Positions 53,861 to 62,303 of a stretch of DNA of 64,000 nt are shown here, piece after piece. The DNA is from Prosthecobacter sp. (GTDB lineage: Bacteria > Verrucomicrobiota > Verrucomicrobiia > Verrucomicrobiales > Verrucomicrobiaceae). The stretch covers positions 124,001-188,000 of the forward strand of contig JAIPJY010000003.1 of NCBI GenBank assembly GCA_021733925.1, written 5' to 3'. Numbering within the stretch: the first letter of the stretch is position 1; every line of letters begins with the position of its first letter. The position numbers were made by a program, and so were the translations under genes. The notes under the pieces were generated by a model. That model was not told the DNA's origin. It did no database searches and saw nothing but the letters and a program-made list of their open reading frames with translations.

Positions 53861-55467
53861 GGTGCGGTGTTTTGCTTCTGCTTCTCCTGATCCTTGCGGA
53901 GGGTGTGGCGGTCCCAGAGGGATTGCTCGATCCACATCTTGAGAAGTACTCCTGGGCGAAGCCCGAAGAAGGAATCGTGCGAAATGTAGCTGCGGCCTGC
54001 AAATTTGGACTCCAGCGCGGCCTGCATTTCGGGTTCGGCAATGATGATCCGTGCGTCAATGGTTTCAGGCACGGTGTTGGTGTAATGCACGCTCTTGATG
54101 TCGCGCCAGTACCAGGGCAGAGGCCAGCCATTGTCACGATTGATGACGAGCACATTGAAGGCATCATCTGGCGCGGTCTTCTGCAGTTCGCGCACCTTTG
54201 GCAGCAGCTGCATGAAATTGGTCGAAGTGTGCGAGTAAACGTAGGGATTGCGCGAATCAGCGGCGTAGAGATGAATGGCGAGGTTGGTCTGGGCGATGAG
54301 ATGGTACATGCCGAGGCCGAAGAGGATTCTGAAAACGATCCGCGACAGCCTGCCTGCGAGCGCGCCTGAAATGGCGGCGGCACCCACTCCGGCGAGCAGG
54401 GTCAGCGCATGCTGCGCGCTGAGGATGGACCAGGGAGTCTTGTAGGCGAGAAACGAGTAGATGAAGAAGAGGGCCAGGGTGTAAACCGAAAGGAAGACGA
54501 GAAAGGCCTGCCGTGCGGGCTGCTTCGTGTGGTTTCCCAGAAAGGCATACAGCATGCCGACGATGCCGAGGCCGCCGATCATGGCCTCGCTCCACACGAG
54601 GCCGTCTTTGCGCCAGAAGATGAGCGTGAGGTAGTAGTACCAGGGCTTCTCGTGGCCGCTGCCACCGGAGCGTTCAAAATAGTTCAGATAGGTCAGGGCG
54701 CTGTCTTTCACGGCCTGCCAGTCTTTGAAGCCGCCCGAGTAGATTGTGATACTGGTCACGACGGCGGCGATGGTCACCCACAGCCAGGGGGTGGCTGCGC
54801 GGCGCTTGTTGGCACCGATGTCATAGCCGCTGCGCCGTGGTGCGAAGTCGCCGATCATCATTTTGGTGACGGCGAATCCGACGAGTCCGGCGACGACATT
54901 GATGACGAAGGTCTCCTTGGTGGCGTGCTGCAAGCCGATGGCGAAACCAGCCAGCACCAGCCACCAGCGCCCGCCCCCCTGGGAGTATTGCCAGAGCGCG
55001 GCGATGCTGATCGTGATGAACAGCACAAGCGGCACTTCCATGATGAAGTAGCGCGAGTAGTACACCATCATCGGCGAGATGGAGATGAGCAGCATCGCGA
55101 AACCCGTGGCGAGCCGGCCGAGGGCGTTGCGCAGCAGCAGGGTCGAAAGCAGAAGCAGCAGGCCACAGACCACTGTCACGGTACGCAGCTGGGCTTCAGT
55201 CCATGTCGAGGAGTCGCCCCAGCCTGCGAGCTTGGACCAGACGCGTGTGACATAGTGCAGGCCTGGACCGTGGAAATCTTTGGGATCGTATTGAAAATGC
55301 CCGGTGGCCTGGAATTCAGCGGACTTCATCGCGAGGATGGCCTCGTCCGTGTGCATGGGGCGGTCGCCGAGTGAAGGAAGGCGGTAATAGGCACCGAGGA
55401 CGAGTGCGACAAGGGTGAAGATGGTCAGGCCAAAGAGACCGAGGGAATTTTTCTGAGGAGGGGGCAT
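53857..55467 (-). CDS. Membrane protein of the GT39/TIGR03663 (dolichol-mannosyltransferase-like) family
   Basis: A 536-residue polytopic protein with about ten membrane segments (LFGLTIFTLVALVLGAYYRL, VTVVCGLLLLLSTLLLRNAL). The first loop carries DRPMHTDEAILAMKSAEFQ, with the acidic pair typical of GT-C glycosyltransferases, and the motif YYSRYFIMEVPLVLF follows. The length and the pattern match TIGR03663, a family of predicted sugar transferases. The donor would be a lipid-linked sugar; the acceptor is unknown. The stop overlaps apbE by four bases, giving a two-gene unit, which may link glycosylation with flavinylation by location only. The upstream DNA contains a GAATGACGAATG-type repeat just before the start. 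Confidence 0.84.
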   Translation of the reverse strand: MPPPQKNSLGLFGLTIFTLVALVLGAYYRLPSLGDRPMHTDEAILAMKSAEFQATGHFQYDPKDFHGPGLHYVTRVWSKLAGWGDSSTWTEAQLRTVTVVCGLLLLLSTLLLRNALGRLATGFAMLLISISPMMVYYSRYFIMEVPLVLFITISIAALWQYSQGGGRWWLVLAGFAIGLQHATKETFVINVVAGLVGFAVTKMMIGDFAPRRSGYDIGANKRRAATPWLWVTIAAVVTSITIYSGGFKDWQAVKDSALTYLNYFERSGGSGHEKPWYYYLTLIFWRKDGLVWSEAMIGGLGIVGMLYAFLGNHTKQPARQAFLVFLSVYTLALFFIYSFLAYKTPWSILSAQHALTLLAGVGAAAISGALAGRLSRIVFRILFGLGMYHLIAQTNLAIHLYAADSRNPYVYSHTSTNFMQLLPKVRELQKTAPDDAFNVLVINRDNGWPLPWYWRDIKSVHYTNTVPETIDARIIIAEPEMQAALESKFAGRSYISHDSFFGLRPGVLLKMWIEQSLWDRHTLRKDQEKQKQNTAP

Positions 55468-55506
55468 TGGGAAATGACGAATGTCGAATTCAGAATGACG
55501 AATGAG

Positions 55507-56004
55507 TCATATGAGTTCGCGGCGTTCTACCTGGAGGCTTTGCTGACGGGTGCGGCGCAGATGAAAGCGCTCGCGCGTGGGACTTAGAGTTTCACTGCCG
55601 CCATGCTCAACAAGCACGGTGACATTTTGCGGATGAACGGACATTTCGAGAAAGCGCAGCAGGGGGGTGCCGCGCGTGCGAAAGAAGCAATTCAGGGGTA
55701 TGTGCGGATGTGCGGCATTCCACAGCCAGCGTGCCGGCGAAAAGCGCTCTTCATCCATCAGGGCACACAGGATTTCACGAATCACCATCTCGCCATGTTT
55801 GCGCGACCACTTCCAGGCCTCTCGGCGGTTCATGAGTTCATTGAACTTGGCGACAAGCGGGTTGGCATGCGCCTGCTCCATTTCCTGGATGAGCTCGCCC
55901 GTATGCACAGCCATCGCCGTGCGGAATTCCTCACGTGAGATATGGCCGCTGTCCAGCCAGCGGAAGAGCTGCTGCGGCGTGGGGACTGGATCGAGGGAGA
56001 GCAT
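55507..56004 (-). CDS. Hypothetical protein
   Basis: A 165-residue soluble protein beginning MLSLDPVPTPQQLFRWLDSG. Its N-terminal 55 residues are helical (ISREEFRTAMAVHTGELIQE), the middle has RKHGEMVIREILCALMDEER, and the C-terminus is basic (PTRERFHLRRTRQQSLQVER). No signal or membrane part. I do not recognise the family. It lies between two minus-strand membrane genes, 39 bp from the GT39-like start and 49 bp from the spermidine-synthase-like stop, so the three could be one transcript. It has normal GC and coding character. Confidence 0.65.
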   Translation of the reverse strand: MLSLDPVPTPQQLFRWLDSGHISREEFRTAMAVHTGELIQEMEQAHANPLVAKFNELMNRREAWKWSRKHGEMVIREILCALMDEERFSPARWLWNAAHPHIPLNCFFRTRGTPLLRFLEMSVHPQNVTVLVEHGGSETLSPTRERFHLRRTRQQSLQVERRELI

Positions 56005-56053
56005 GGCGAATCGCCCAAGTTTGGCGCGTTCGCGGACGTTCGCAAATTCGCTG

Positions 56054-58513
56054 TTAGGCTGCAGGACTATTCTTCGGAGACTGCGTGTTCTGCGGGATGT
56101 TGAGGATGCGGAGCAGATTGTGATAGCGATCAGTCCAGAGGCGAACGTCCTCCTTCAGTTCGGTTTCGTTGCCGAGCAGGTCTGGCGGAGTCGCTTTGAG
56201 GAAGGCTTCGTTGCGGGTGACGAGGATGTAGTCGGTCGAGTCAATGTCATCGTCTTCGGCTTCGGTGGCGATGCGGGTTGTTTTGAAACCATTCGCCGCA
56301 GCGATTTTTTCGATCACCGGAGCCAGCACAAGATAAGTGTTGGTGATGTGGACGGCGATGATGCCGTCCGGTTTCATATGGCGGTCATAGATGGTAAAGG
56401 CTTCCTTTGTCAGCAAGTGCACCGGCACCGAGTCACCACTAAAGGCATCGAGCAGCAGCACATCGAACTGCTGCGACTGCTCACGCTCAAGCGCCAGACG
56501 CGCATCAGAGACCACGATCTCCACCTTGGCATCGCGCATTTTCGCATCTTCGAGGTAGGTGAAATATTTCTCCGCGATGCGCACCACCTCGGGATTGATG
56601 TCGTAGAAGCGGAAGGTCTGGCCGCTCCTGGCGTAGCAGGCGACGGTGCCTGCCCCCATGCCCACCACGCCGACGCGTGCGTCCGGGCGGTCCTTGAGGC
56701 TGTCCAGTGCCTTGCCAATGCCCGTCTGGCGGCCGTAGTAGCTCGTGGGTTCCTCCTTCAAGGAGGCATCGAGGTGTTGCATGCCGTGGATGATACCGCC
56801 GTTGGTGAGCTGGCGTGACTTGAAGGTCTCACCATCGCTGTCGTAGGTTTCCTCCGAGACGGAGAGCATGCCGTAAAAATTGCGTACGCGTTCAATTTTG
56901 CGTACGCGTTCAGTTTGTTCGTCATGCTTGAAACCGAAGTCCTTCATCATGAGCAGGACAATGGTGAAGTAGATGCCCAGAAGTGTGATGGTCGCCATGG
57001 CTGGCCGCATGCGCCCGCGCTGAATGAACCGGAAAATGAGAAGAGCCAGGCAAAGGCCGATGATACCCAGGGTGCCGTAGATCACCGCGGCTGGTGGCAT
57101 GGCATCATGCTTCATCATTTGCTTCAACATGTCATAGGTGAGGATGCCGTTTTGATTCAACTCCCAGATCAACCAGCCAGTTGCGCCGGTGATGAGCAAT
57201 GCCAGCAGCCATTCCCACACTTTTTTGACCTTCAGCATGGAACGCAGCAAAACGTAGCAGGCGAGGGCGGCCACCACGATGAGGCTGATCGGCCATTCGG
57301 CAAAGGTGGTGAACAGATGCGGAGCACCGAGGCTCACGAACAACCCGCCCAGCGCACCGCCGAAGGACATGAGCAGATAAAACTCGGTGAGCCGCCGTGG
57401 GGCCGGCTTCAGCCGCGTGAGTTCGCCATGGCAGAGCATGCAGGCGATGAACATGGCGCTGAAGGACCAGCCCAGCTCCCAGATGAAATTGGGGGTGAGA
57501 TCGATGTTGCTCAGGTGGAACTTCTGTCCGGTCAGCTGGTTCAGAAGGGGCTCCACATGGGTGTGCATCATCTTCTCGAATTCAGACCACATGGGCTGGC
57601 CCTGAAGGCGGCTTTCCGTGCAGGTGAGGAATAAAACAGGCAGCGCCAGCAGCGCCCACAGTGCGCAGATGCGTGCATACCAGCGCTCATGCTCAAAACA
57701 GATGATGAAGGTGAGCAGGTAGAGGCTCAGCGGCACGACCCACAGGAAGGGGATCACCGCCACGTCCTGGCACACGTGATTGGTCGCTGAAAGCAGCACG
57801 CAGCTAGCCAGTGCAGGCAGCAGCACCCACTGGATCCTCTTCAACCAGCCCGGATGATCGGCGGCGGTGTCGACGACTTCGACGGGCTTGGACTCCGCTT
57901 CGATGGCGTGAGTGCGGTCCAGCCAGATGCCGGCCAGCGAAAGAACGACGAAGGCTCCAAAGCCCACCGCCCAGAGCGTCGTCTGCTCCACCACATCCCA
58001 GTGAACTTCGAAGAACAGCGGATAGCTCAGCAGCGCTGCAAGGGAGCCGATGTTGGACAGCGCATAGAGCCGCCATGGACTGGCGCCGTTCGTGGTGCGG
58101 GTGAACCACACCTGAACCAGCGGGCTGGTGCTGGAGAGCACGAAATAGGGCAGCCCCACGCTCACGAACAGCAGCAGCAGAATGCGCAGCGCGGGATCTT
58201 CCATGCCCGTCGGCTTCCACATTTCACTTGGTGCGATTGGCAGCATGGCGATCGCCGCGCCGAGCAGCACCCCATGCAAAATGCCCTGCCAGCGCCGTGG
58301 CAGGAGCGTCAGCGTGTGTGCATAGGCATAGCCGGCAAACAGCACCACCTGGAAAAACAGCATGCACGTCGTCCACACTCCGGGGCTGCCGCCGAACCAC
58401 GGCAGGATGAATTTGCTGATGATCGGCTGCACCTGAAACAGCAGAAAGGCGCTCAAAAGACTCAGTGCCGCAAGGATGAGACCGGGGACGGCACGGGAAG
58501 GGGAGGTGGACAT
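56054..58513 (-). CDS. Fused membrane transporter-like and spermidine-synthase-like protein
   Basis: An 819-residue protein. Residues 1-500 carry about 12 membrane segments (AVPGLILAALSLLSAFLLFQ, MLFFQVVLFAGYAYAHTL). Residues 560-800 are a Rossmann methyltransferase/aminopropyltransferase fold: RVGVVGMGAGTVACYARSGQ, FRFYDINPEVVRIAEKYF, VSDARLALERE and QFDVLLLDAFSGDSVPVHLL. This architecture is called fused MFS/spermidine synthase; true polyamine synthesis by such proteins is not established. The N-terminal part lies in the membrane, so the catalytic domain may act on an exported or membrane-bound substrate. The start ATG is shared as a divergent pair with the methyltransferase gene (107 bp apart). 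An 18-bp tandem repeat inside it gives ERVRKI/ERVRNF. Confidence 0.85.
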   Translation of the reverse strand: MSTSPSRAVPGLILAALSLLSAFLLFQVQPIISKFILPWFGGSPGVWTTCMLFFQVVLFAGYAYAHTLTLLPRRWQGILHGVLLGAAIAMLPIAPSEMWKPTGMEDPALRILLLLFVSVGLPYFVLSSTSPLVQVWFTRTTNGASPWRLYALSNIGSLAALLSYPLFFEVHWDVVEQTTLWAVGFGAFVVLSLAGIWLDRTHAIEAESKPVEVVDTAADHPGWLKRIQWVLLPALASCVLLSATNHVCQDVAVIPFLWVVPLSLYLLTFIICFEHERWYARICALWALLALPVLFLTCTESRLQGQPMWSEFEKMMHTHVEPLLNQLTGQKFHLSNIDLTPNFIWELGWSFSAMFIACMLCHGELTRLKPAPRRLTEFYLLMSFGGALGGLFVSLGAPHLFTTFAEWPISLIVVAALACYVLLRSMLKVKKVWEWLLALLITGATGWLIWELNQNGILTYDMLKQMMKHDAMPPAAVIYGTLGIIGLCLALLIFRFIQRGRMRPAMATITLLGIYFTIVLLMMKDFGFKHDEQTERVRKIERVRNFYGMLSVSEETYDSDGETFKSRQLTNGGIIHGMQHLDASLKEEPTSYYGRQTGIGKALDSLKDRPDARVGVVGMGAGTVACYARSGQTFRFYDINPEVVRIAEKYFTYLEDAKMRDAKVEIVVSDARLALEREQSQQFDVLLLDAFSGDSVPVHLLTKEAFTIYDRHMKPDGIIAVHITNTYLVLAPVIEKIAAANGFKTTRIATEAEDDDIDSTDYILVTRNEAFLKATPPDLLGNETELKEDVRLWTDRYHNLLRILNIPQNTQSPKNSPAA

Positions 58514-58620
58514 GAGGAAAAGTGCGTGAGGCTGGCATATCGCCTTGTTTCAGGGAAGATAAAAGTAAGGACATTGTGCAGAGCCGCTGGCAATCCACGC
58601 CTGCCGCGACATCATGCCGC

Positions 58621-59571
58621 ATGCCGCAGCCGCCCCGCCGCCCCTTCCGTCCTCGTCCCTCACCGCAACGTGAGCCGGGCAGTCGTGAGCAGGAGAATCG
58701 TCAGCAAGGTGGTCGCGAGCAAGGCGAGCGCCCACAGGGGAATAATGAGCAAGGCAACCGCGAATACGGCAAGCGTCCGCAAGGCAACCGTGCCCAACGC
58801 AAACTTGCAAAAAGCGGCCACACGCACGGCACATCCTGGGAAAAATCCGCCGACTGGTACGATGGCATCATCGGCGAGCGCGGCTCCGAACTTTATCAGG
58901 CCGTCGTGATTCCCGGCGCGCTCGGCCTCCTAGCTCCAAAGCCCGGCGAGCGCGTCCTCGACCTCGGTTGCGGTCAGGGTGTTTTCAGCCGCGCGCTTGC
59001 GCAGGCTGGTTGTCTGGTCACCGGAGTCGATGCCGCCCCAACGCTGATCCAAAAAGCACGCACCTACCCCGTCAAGCCCCCGGTGCGCTACCTCGCCCGT
59101 GATGCCGCACAGATCGAAGACCTTGGCGAGTTCGATGCCGCCTCCGCCATTCTTTGCGTGCAAAACATGGAGCACCTCGATGTCGTCAGCGCCGCCGCCG
59201 CTAAAGTGCTCAAGCCGGGCGGTCGCATGCTCTGGGTCGTCAATCATCCCGCCTTCCGCATCCCGCGTCAGACGAGTTGGGGCAATGATCAAGCCACCAA
59301 GGTTCAGTATCGCCGCATCGATGCCTACAGCAGCACCCTGAGCATCCCCATCATCATGCACCCCGGCAGGCCCGACAGCGAGACCACCACCTCCTTCCAC
59401 CGCAGCCTGCAAACCCTCACCGGTACTGGCTTTGGCGCGGGGTTAAGGCTTGCTGGAATCGAAGAATGGTACTCCCACAAAGAGAGCCAGCCCGGTCCCC
59501 GCGCTGCCGCCGAAAACCGCTACAGGAAGGAGTTCCCGCTGTTTCTGGCGCTGCTGTGGGAGAAACGCTGA
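58621..59571 (+). CDS. SAM-dependent methyltransferase with disordered basic N-terminus
   Basis: A 316-residue protein. Residues 1-60 are a low-complexity Gly/Arg/Gln/Glu/Asn tract (REQENRQQGGREQGERPQGN). Residues 75-300 are a class I methyltransferase: ADWYDGIIGERGSELYQ, ERVLDLGCGQGVFSRALAQA (motif I), VTGVDAAPTLIQKA (Asp binding SAM), LARDAAQIEDLGEFDAASAI and LKPGGRMLWVVNHPAFRIPR. The closest general resemblance is to small-molecule methyltransferases of the Methyltransf_11 type, so the substrate is not known. The low-complexity part may bind nucleic acid. The start at MPQPPRRPFRPRP is the first ATG without overlap with the divergent gene. No Shine-Dalgarno is evident. Confidence 0.85.
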   Translation: MPQPPRRPFRPRPSPQREPGSREQENRQQGGREQGERPQGNNEQGNREYGKRPQGNRAQRKLAKSGHTHGTSWEKSADWYDGIIGERGSELYQAVVIPGALGLLAPKPGERVLDLGCGQGVFSRALAQAGCLVTGVDAAPTLIQKARTYPVKPPVRYLARDAAQIEDLGEFDAASAILCVQNMEHLDVVSAAAAKVLKPGGRMLWVVNHPAFRIPRQTSWGNDQATKVQYRRIDAYSSTLSIPIIMHPGRPDSETTTSFHRSLQTLTGTGFGAGLRLAGIEEWYSHKESQPGPRAAAENRYRKEFPLFLALLWEKR

Positions 59572-59683
59572 TTTTTAAAAGTGCGACTGTGTAACTCGGT
59601 CCCCGCCACTTCCGGGCATCCTTCTCCGGCGCCCTTCCATTATACCAGCATCTGGCAGGAAGTGGGCATCTTGGAGGCCGTGG

Positions 59684-59868
59684 CTGCGGCGGGTTCTGGG
59701 TTCATTCAGGTTCACCGTTGGGTTCAGGGTCAGGTTCAGGTTCACCCGTTGGAGGGTGGGTTTTGGGTTCACGGGTTCATACCCTATATATAGGGTATGA
59801 ACCCGTGAACCCTGAACCCAATGGGTTCAAAATCCGTTTTGAACCCATTTTGAACCCAGTGAACCTAG
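59684..59868. repeat. TGAACCC-rich palindromic repeat, copy 2
   Basis: A 185-bp element matching the reverse complement of 25876-26013. Its core at 59765-59812 is a perfect 48-bp palindrome with centre TATATATA. To its left are GGTTCAGGTTCACCCGTTGG and GAGGGTGGGTTTTGGGTTCA; to its right GAACCCATTTTGAACCCAGT and more, with about 40 bases absent from copy 1. The unit repeated is GGGTTCA/TGAACCC, spaced about once every 7-15 bases, like iterons. Confidence 0.88.
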
Positions 59869-59949
59869 CGGCCATTTGATACCACGCTCAGTTGAAAACG
59901 GGTTTGATTTCATCTTGGGTGCTGGGGGGGGGCGGAGCGGTGGGGGAAC

Positions 59950-60048
59950 GCGGAGCGTTGAGGGATCGGGACGATCCCCCTCCTCCAAGGCATTCGTCTG
60001 GGCGAAGCTGTGGCGGAGAGGGACCATCCTGGTCCCTCAGCGCTCCGC
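59950..60048. repeat. Inverted repeat with 16-bp arms
   Basis: GCGGAGCGTTGAGGGA at 59950-59965 is the reverse complement of TCCCTCAGCGCTCCGC at 60033-60048 apart from one base. Smaller nested palindromes lie inside (GGATCGGGACGATCC at 59963-59977; GGGACCATCCTGGTCCC at 60020-60036). It could be a dispersed extragenic element or a transcript-end structure between convergent genes. Confidence 0.55.
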
Positions 60049-60147
60049 TGGGGATGGCATTCTTATATCACCAGCCGTCGAAAAGATGCCCATGAGGTCG
60101 CATCGGTCAGATCCGTCCGATGATGGCTATCCTTTTTGCTATCGCCC

Positions 60148-61068
60148 TCATTCTTTGCTCCAGCTTGGGGAGAATGAACTGGTGGTTCCTTCGTTGAAAG
60201 TGACAGGGCGCTGCTCGCTGCCATCACTTTTCATGATCCAAATATCCATGGCGTTGGAGTCCTCCGGCGTTCGTGTGAACGCGATCCACTGGCCATCCGG
60301 TGACCATGCAGGCTCCGAATCACGGACTTTACTTCGGCTGATATTCTTCTTGGCCGAGCCATCACTCTTCATGGTGAAGATCGCTCCATGCTTCATGTAG
60401 GCGATGTGTTTTCCATCCGGAGACCAGGAGGCATGATGGCCGTAGGAGTTGGGGGTCAGATTGGTCTGATTCTTTCCATCGGCATCCATCACATAGATGT
60501 CGCGCTGTCCGCCGCCTCCCGAAGTGGCCGGGGTTTCATTGCGGGTGGTTTCAAACAGCAACTGACGGCCATCGGGCGACCAGCGTGGCGTCCAGTTAAA
60601 GTACGGGCCTTCGGTGAGTTGCTTGAGGTGCGTGCCATCAACGTCTGCCACCATGATCTGCGAGCTGTTTTCCTCGGACTGGTAAAAGGCAATCCGTCTG
60701 CCATCCGGAGACATGGCGGGTCCTCTCACGTCATTCGTGTTGGGAATCAGTTGGGTGTTCGTTTGCTGCGCCAGATCGTAGAGGTAAATGCCGAAGGCAT
60801 TCGGATCATTGGCCGCATAGATGATTTGCCTGCCCTCTGCGACAAACTCAGGATCCCGCGTTTGATGCGCCAGAGTCATCACTCGAACATTGCCCGTCAT
60901 GACAAAAATGTTCCCAGCGCGTCCGAAGTCTGCGCTCGTGACAAAGGCGATCTTCCCCATGGGAAGTGGTATCGACGCTTCCTTTTTCACTTGTTCCTGG
61001 GCTGGCAGTGCGCTGCTGATGAATGCCAAGCCACAGGCAGCTAAAAACAGAGCGCGAGTTGTTTTCAT
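60148..61068 (-). CDS. TolB-like beta-propeller protein
   Basis: A 306-residue protein with a signal peptide (MKTTRALFLAACGLAFISSALPA). It contains PD40-type propeller repeats, each with (S)PDGRxIAF-like words: AMSPDGRRIAFYQSEE, RWSPDGRQLLFETTRN, SWSPDGKHIAYMK and AWSPDGQWIAFTRTPED, plus DIWIMKSDGSEQRPV at the end. Such repeats occur in TolB and in many periplasmic enzyme-associated proteins. No other domain is present, so a binding role is likely, but a partner cannot be named. tolB itself is usually larger and near tolA/pal, which are not here. The start is preceded by A+T-rich DNA (CATTTAAAATAAAAGC), where its promoter may lie. Confidence 0.82.
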   Translation of the reverse strand: MKTTRALFLAACGLAFISSALPAQEQVKKEASIPLPMGKIAFVTSADFGRAGNIFVMTGNVRVMTLAHQTRDPEFVAEGRQIIYAANDPNAFGIYLYDLAQQTNTQLIPNTNDVRGPAMSPDGRRIAFYQSEENSSQIMVADVDGTHLKQLTEGPYFNWTPRWSPDGRQLLFETTRNETPATSGGGGQRDIYVMDADGKNQTNLTPNSYGHHASWSPDGKHIAYMKHGAIFTMKSDGSAKKNISRSKVRDSEPAWSPDGQWIAFTRTPEDSNAMDIWIMKSDGSEQRPVTFNEGTTSSFSPSWSKE

Positions 61069-61189
61069 ACGCAGCTTTTATTTTAAATGGCGGCGGAATG
61101 CCAGATCAATGTTTCGATTAAAACATGCTGACACTGGCTAGGCAATTCTATTTGAGATAGCCGGTCAACAGCCCATGGCAGGCTTGGTC

Positions 61190-62290
61190 TCACACCAGCC
61201 TCACATACCTTCTTCCCGGCAGTGCACGGATCATCCGCTTCATCTCCAGCCGCATCAGCGTCGCGGACACCGTCGCGGTGGTCAGGCCGGAATGGGTGGT
61301 GATGTCGTTGATGTGCGCTTCGTCGGTGCTGATGGCGTTGTAGAGGATTTCTTCCTCCAGCGTGAGTGTGACGGTGGGGCGGGACTCTTCGACCAGCGGC
61401 GCTTTGGGCGCGGTGGGGAAGAGGGTCATCAAATCATCAAGCACATCGGCACCATCCATGATGAGCTTGGCTCCTTGCTGAATGAGGCGGTTGCAACCGG
61501 CGGAGGTCGGTTTGTCGATGGGACCGGGCACGGCATAGACGGTGCGGCCCTGCTCGGTGGCCTGCTGCGCGGTGATGAGGGAGCCGCTGCGCAGCGGGGC
61601 CTCGACGACGATCAAGCCGCAGGTCCAGCCCGCGACGATGCGGTTGCGGTAGGGAAAGGTTTGTTTGTCGGCGGGGCGATCCACCGCATACTCGCTGATC
61701 ACCGCACCGTTTTGAGCGATGCGTTCGGCGAGGGCCATGTTCTCCGGCGGATACAGTTTGCCCATGCCAGAGCCGATGACCGCCACCGTGCGGCCTTTGG
61801 CAGCCAGCGCGGCTTCATGCGCCGCAGTGTCGATGCCACGAGCGAGTCCACTAACCACCGTGTAACCAGCATACGCGATCTGGAAGCTGAGCTTCTTGGC
61901 GGTGCTGAGACCGTAGTGCGTGGCATGGCGGCTGCCGACGACACCGAGGGCGTTGTGGTCACGCTTGGTGAGTTCACCCCAGACGGTGAGGACGAGCGGC
62001 GGATTGTAGATTTCACGCAGCAGGGGAGGGTAGAGCTCATCTTCCTGCGTGAGCAGCGTGAGGTCGCGTTCTTGGACCTTCTTCAGCTCGCCTGCGAGAT
62101 CGACCTGCGATTCCCATGCGGCGATGTTCTCTGCCTGCGCGAGGCCGAAACCTTCGATTTGCAGAATGTCGCTGCTTTTGGCGCTGAGGATGCGCTCAGG
62201 ACTGCCGAAGTGCTGCAAAAGTTTGCGCACACGTACGGGTCCGACCTGTGGGAGCAGGTTCAGCACGAGCCATGCCTCGGTGCGGGTCAT
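61190..62290 (-). CDS. dprA: DNA-processing protein DprA
   Basis: A 366-residue protein with the DprA Rossmann fold: LGVVGSRHATHYGLSTAKKL, VVSGLARGIDTAAHEAALAA, VAVIGSGMGKLYPPENMAL, LIVVEAPLRSGSLITAQQAT and GRTVYAVPGPI. The N-terminus has an HhH-like helical region (LNLLPQVGPVRVRKLLQHFG) and the C-terminus a winged helix (EEEILYNAISTDEAHINDIT). DprA loads RecA on incoming single strands during transformation and also helps in recombination. No other competence gene is in the window. The start at MTRTEAWL (62290) is preferred to the longer frame (62530), which overlaps the upstream gene. The gene is 13 bases behind that upstream gene, hence probably co-transcribed. Confidence 0.94.
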   Translation of the reverse strand: MTRTEAWLVLNLLPQVGPVRVRKLLQHFGSPERILSAKSSDILQIEGFGLAQAENIAAWESQVDLAGELKKVQERDLTLLTQEDELYPPLLREIYNPPLVLTVWGELTKRDHNALGVVGSRHATHYGLSTAKKLSFQIAYAGYTVVSGLARGIDTAAHEAALAAKGRTVAVIGSGMGKLYPPENMALAERIAQNGAVISEYAVDRPADKQTFPYRNRIVAGWTCGLIVVEAPLRSGSLITAQQATEQGRTVYAVPGPIDKPTSAGCNRLIQQGAKLIMDGADVLDDLMTLFPTAPKAPLVEESRPTVTLTLEEEILYNAISTDEAHINDITTHSGLTTATVSATLMRLEMKRMIRALPGRRYVRLV

Positions 62291-62303
62291 TGCACGCTGA
62301 GGC

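Larger units (their letters stand above)
59572..60147. other. Non-coding region between convergent genes, filled with repeats
   Basis: The 576-bp region between the methyltransferase and the TolB-like gene has no credible gene. It holds the TGAACCC-type repeat (59684-59868), the inverted pair at 59950-60048, and short G-rich runs (GGGGGGGG near 59923). Both flanking genes end here, so transcription terminators would be expected, but I see no classical hairpin with T-run. Confidence 0.7.

Noticed and set aside
56881-56916. 18-bp tandem repeat TGCGTACGCGTTCAATTT (two copies, one mismatch)
   Set aside because: It lies inside a coding region, has only two units, and gives a harmless hexapeptide repeat, so it is not a separate feature.
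57854-58909. 351-codon plus-strand open frame rich in Arg/Ala/Gln
   Set aside because: It is a shadow of the fused spermidine-synthase-like gene on the other strand and runs into the methyltransferase gene in a different frame.
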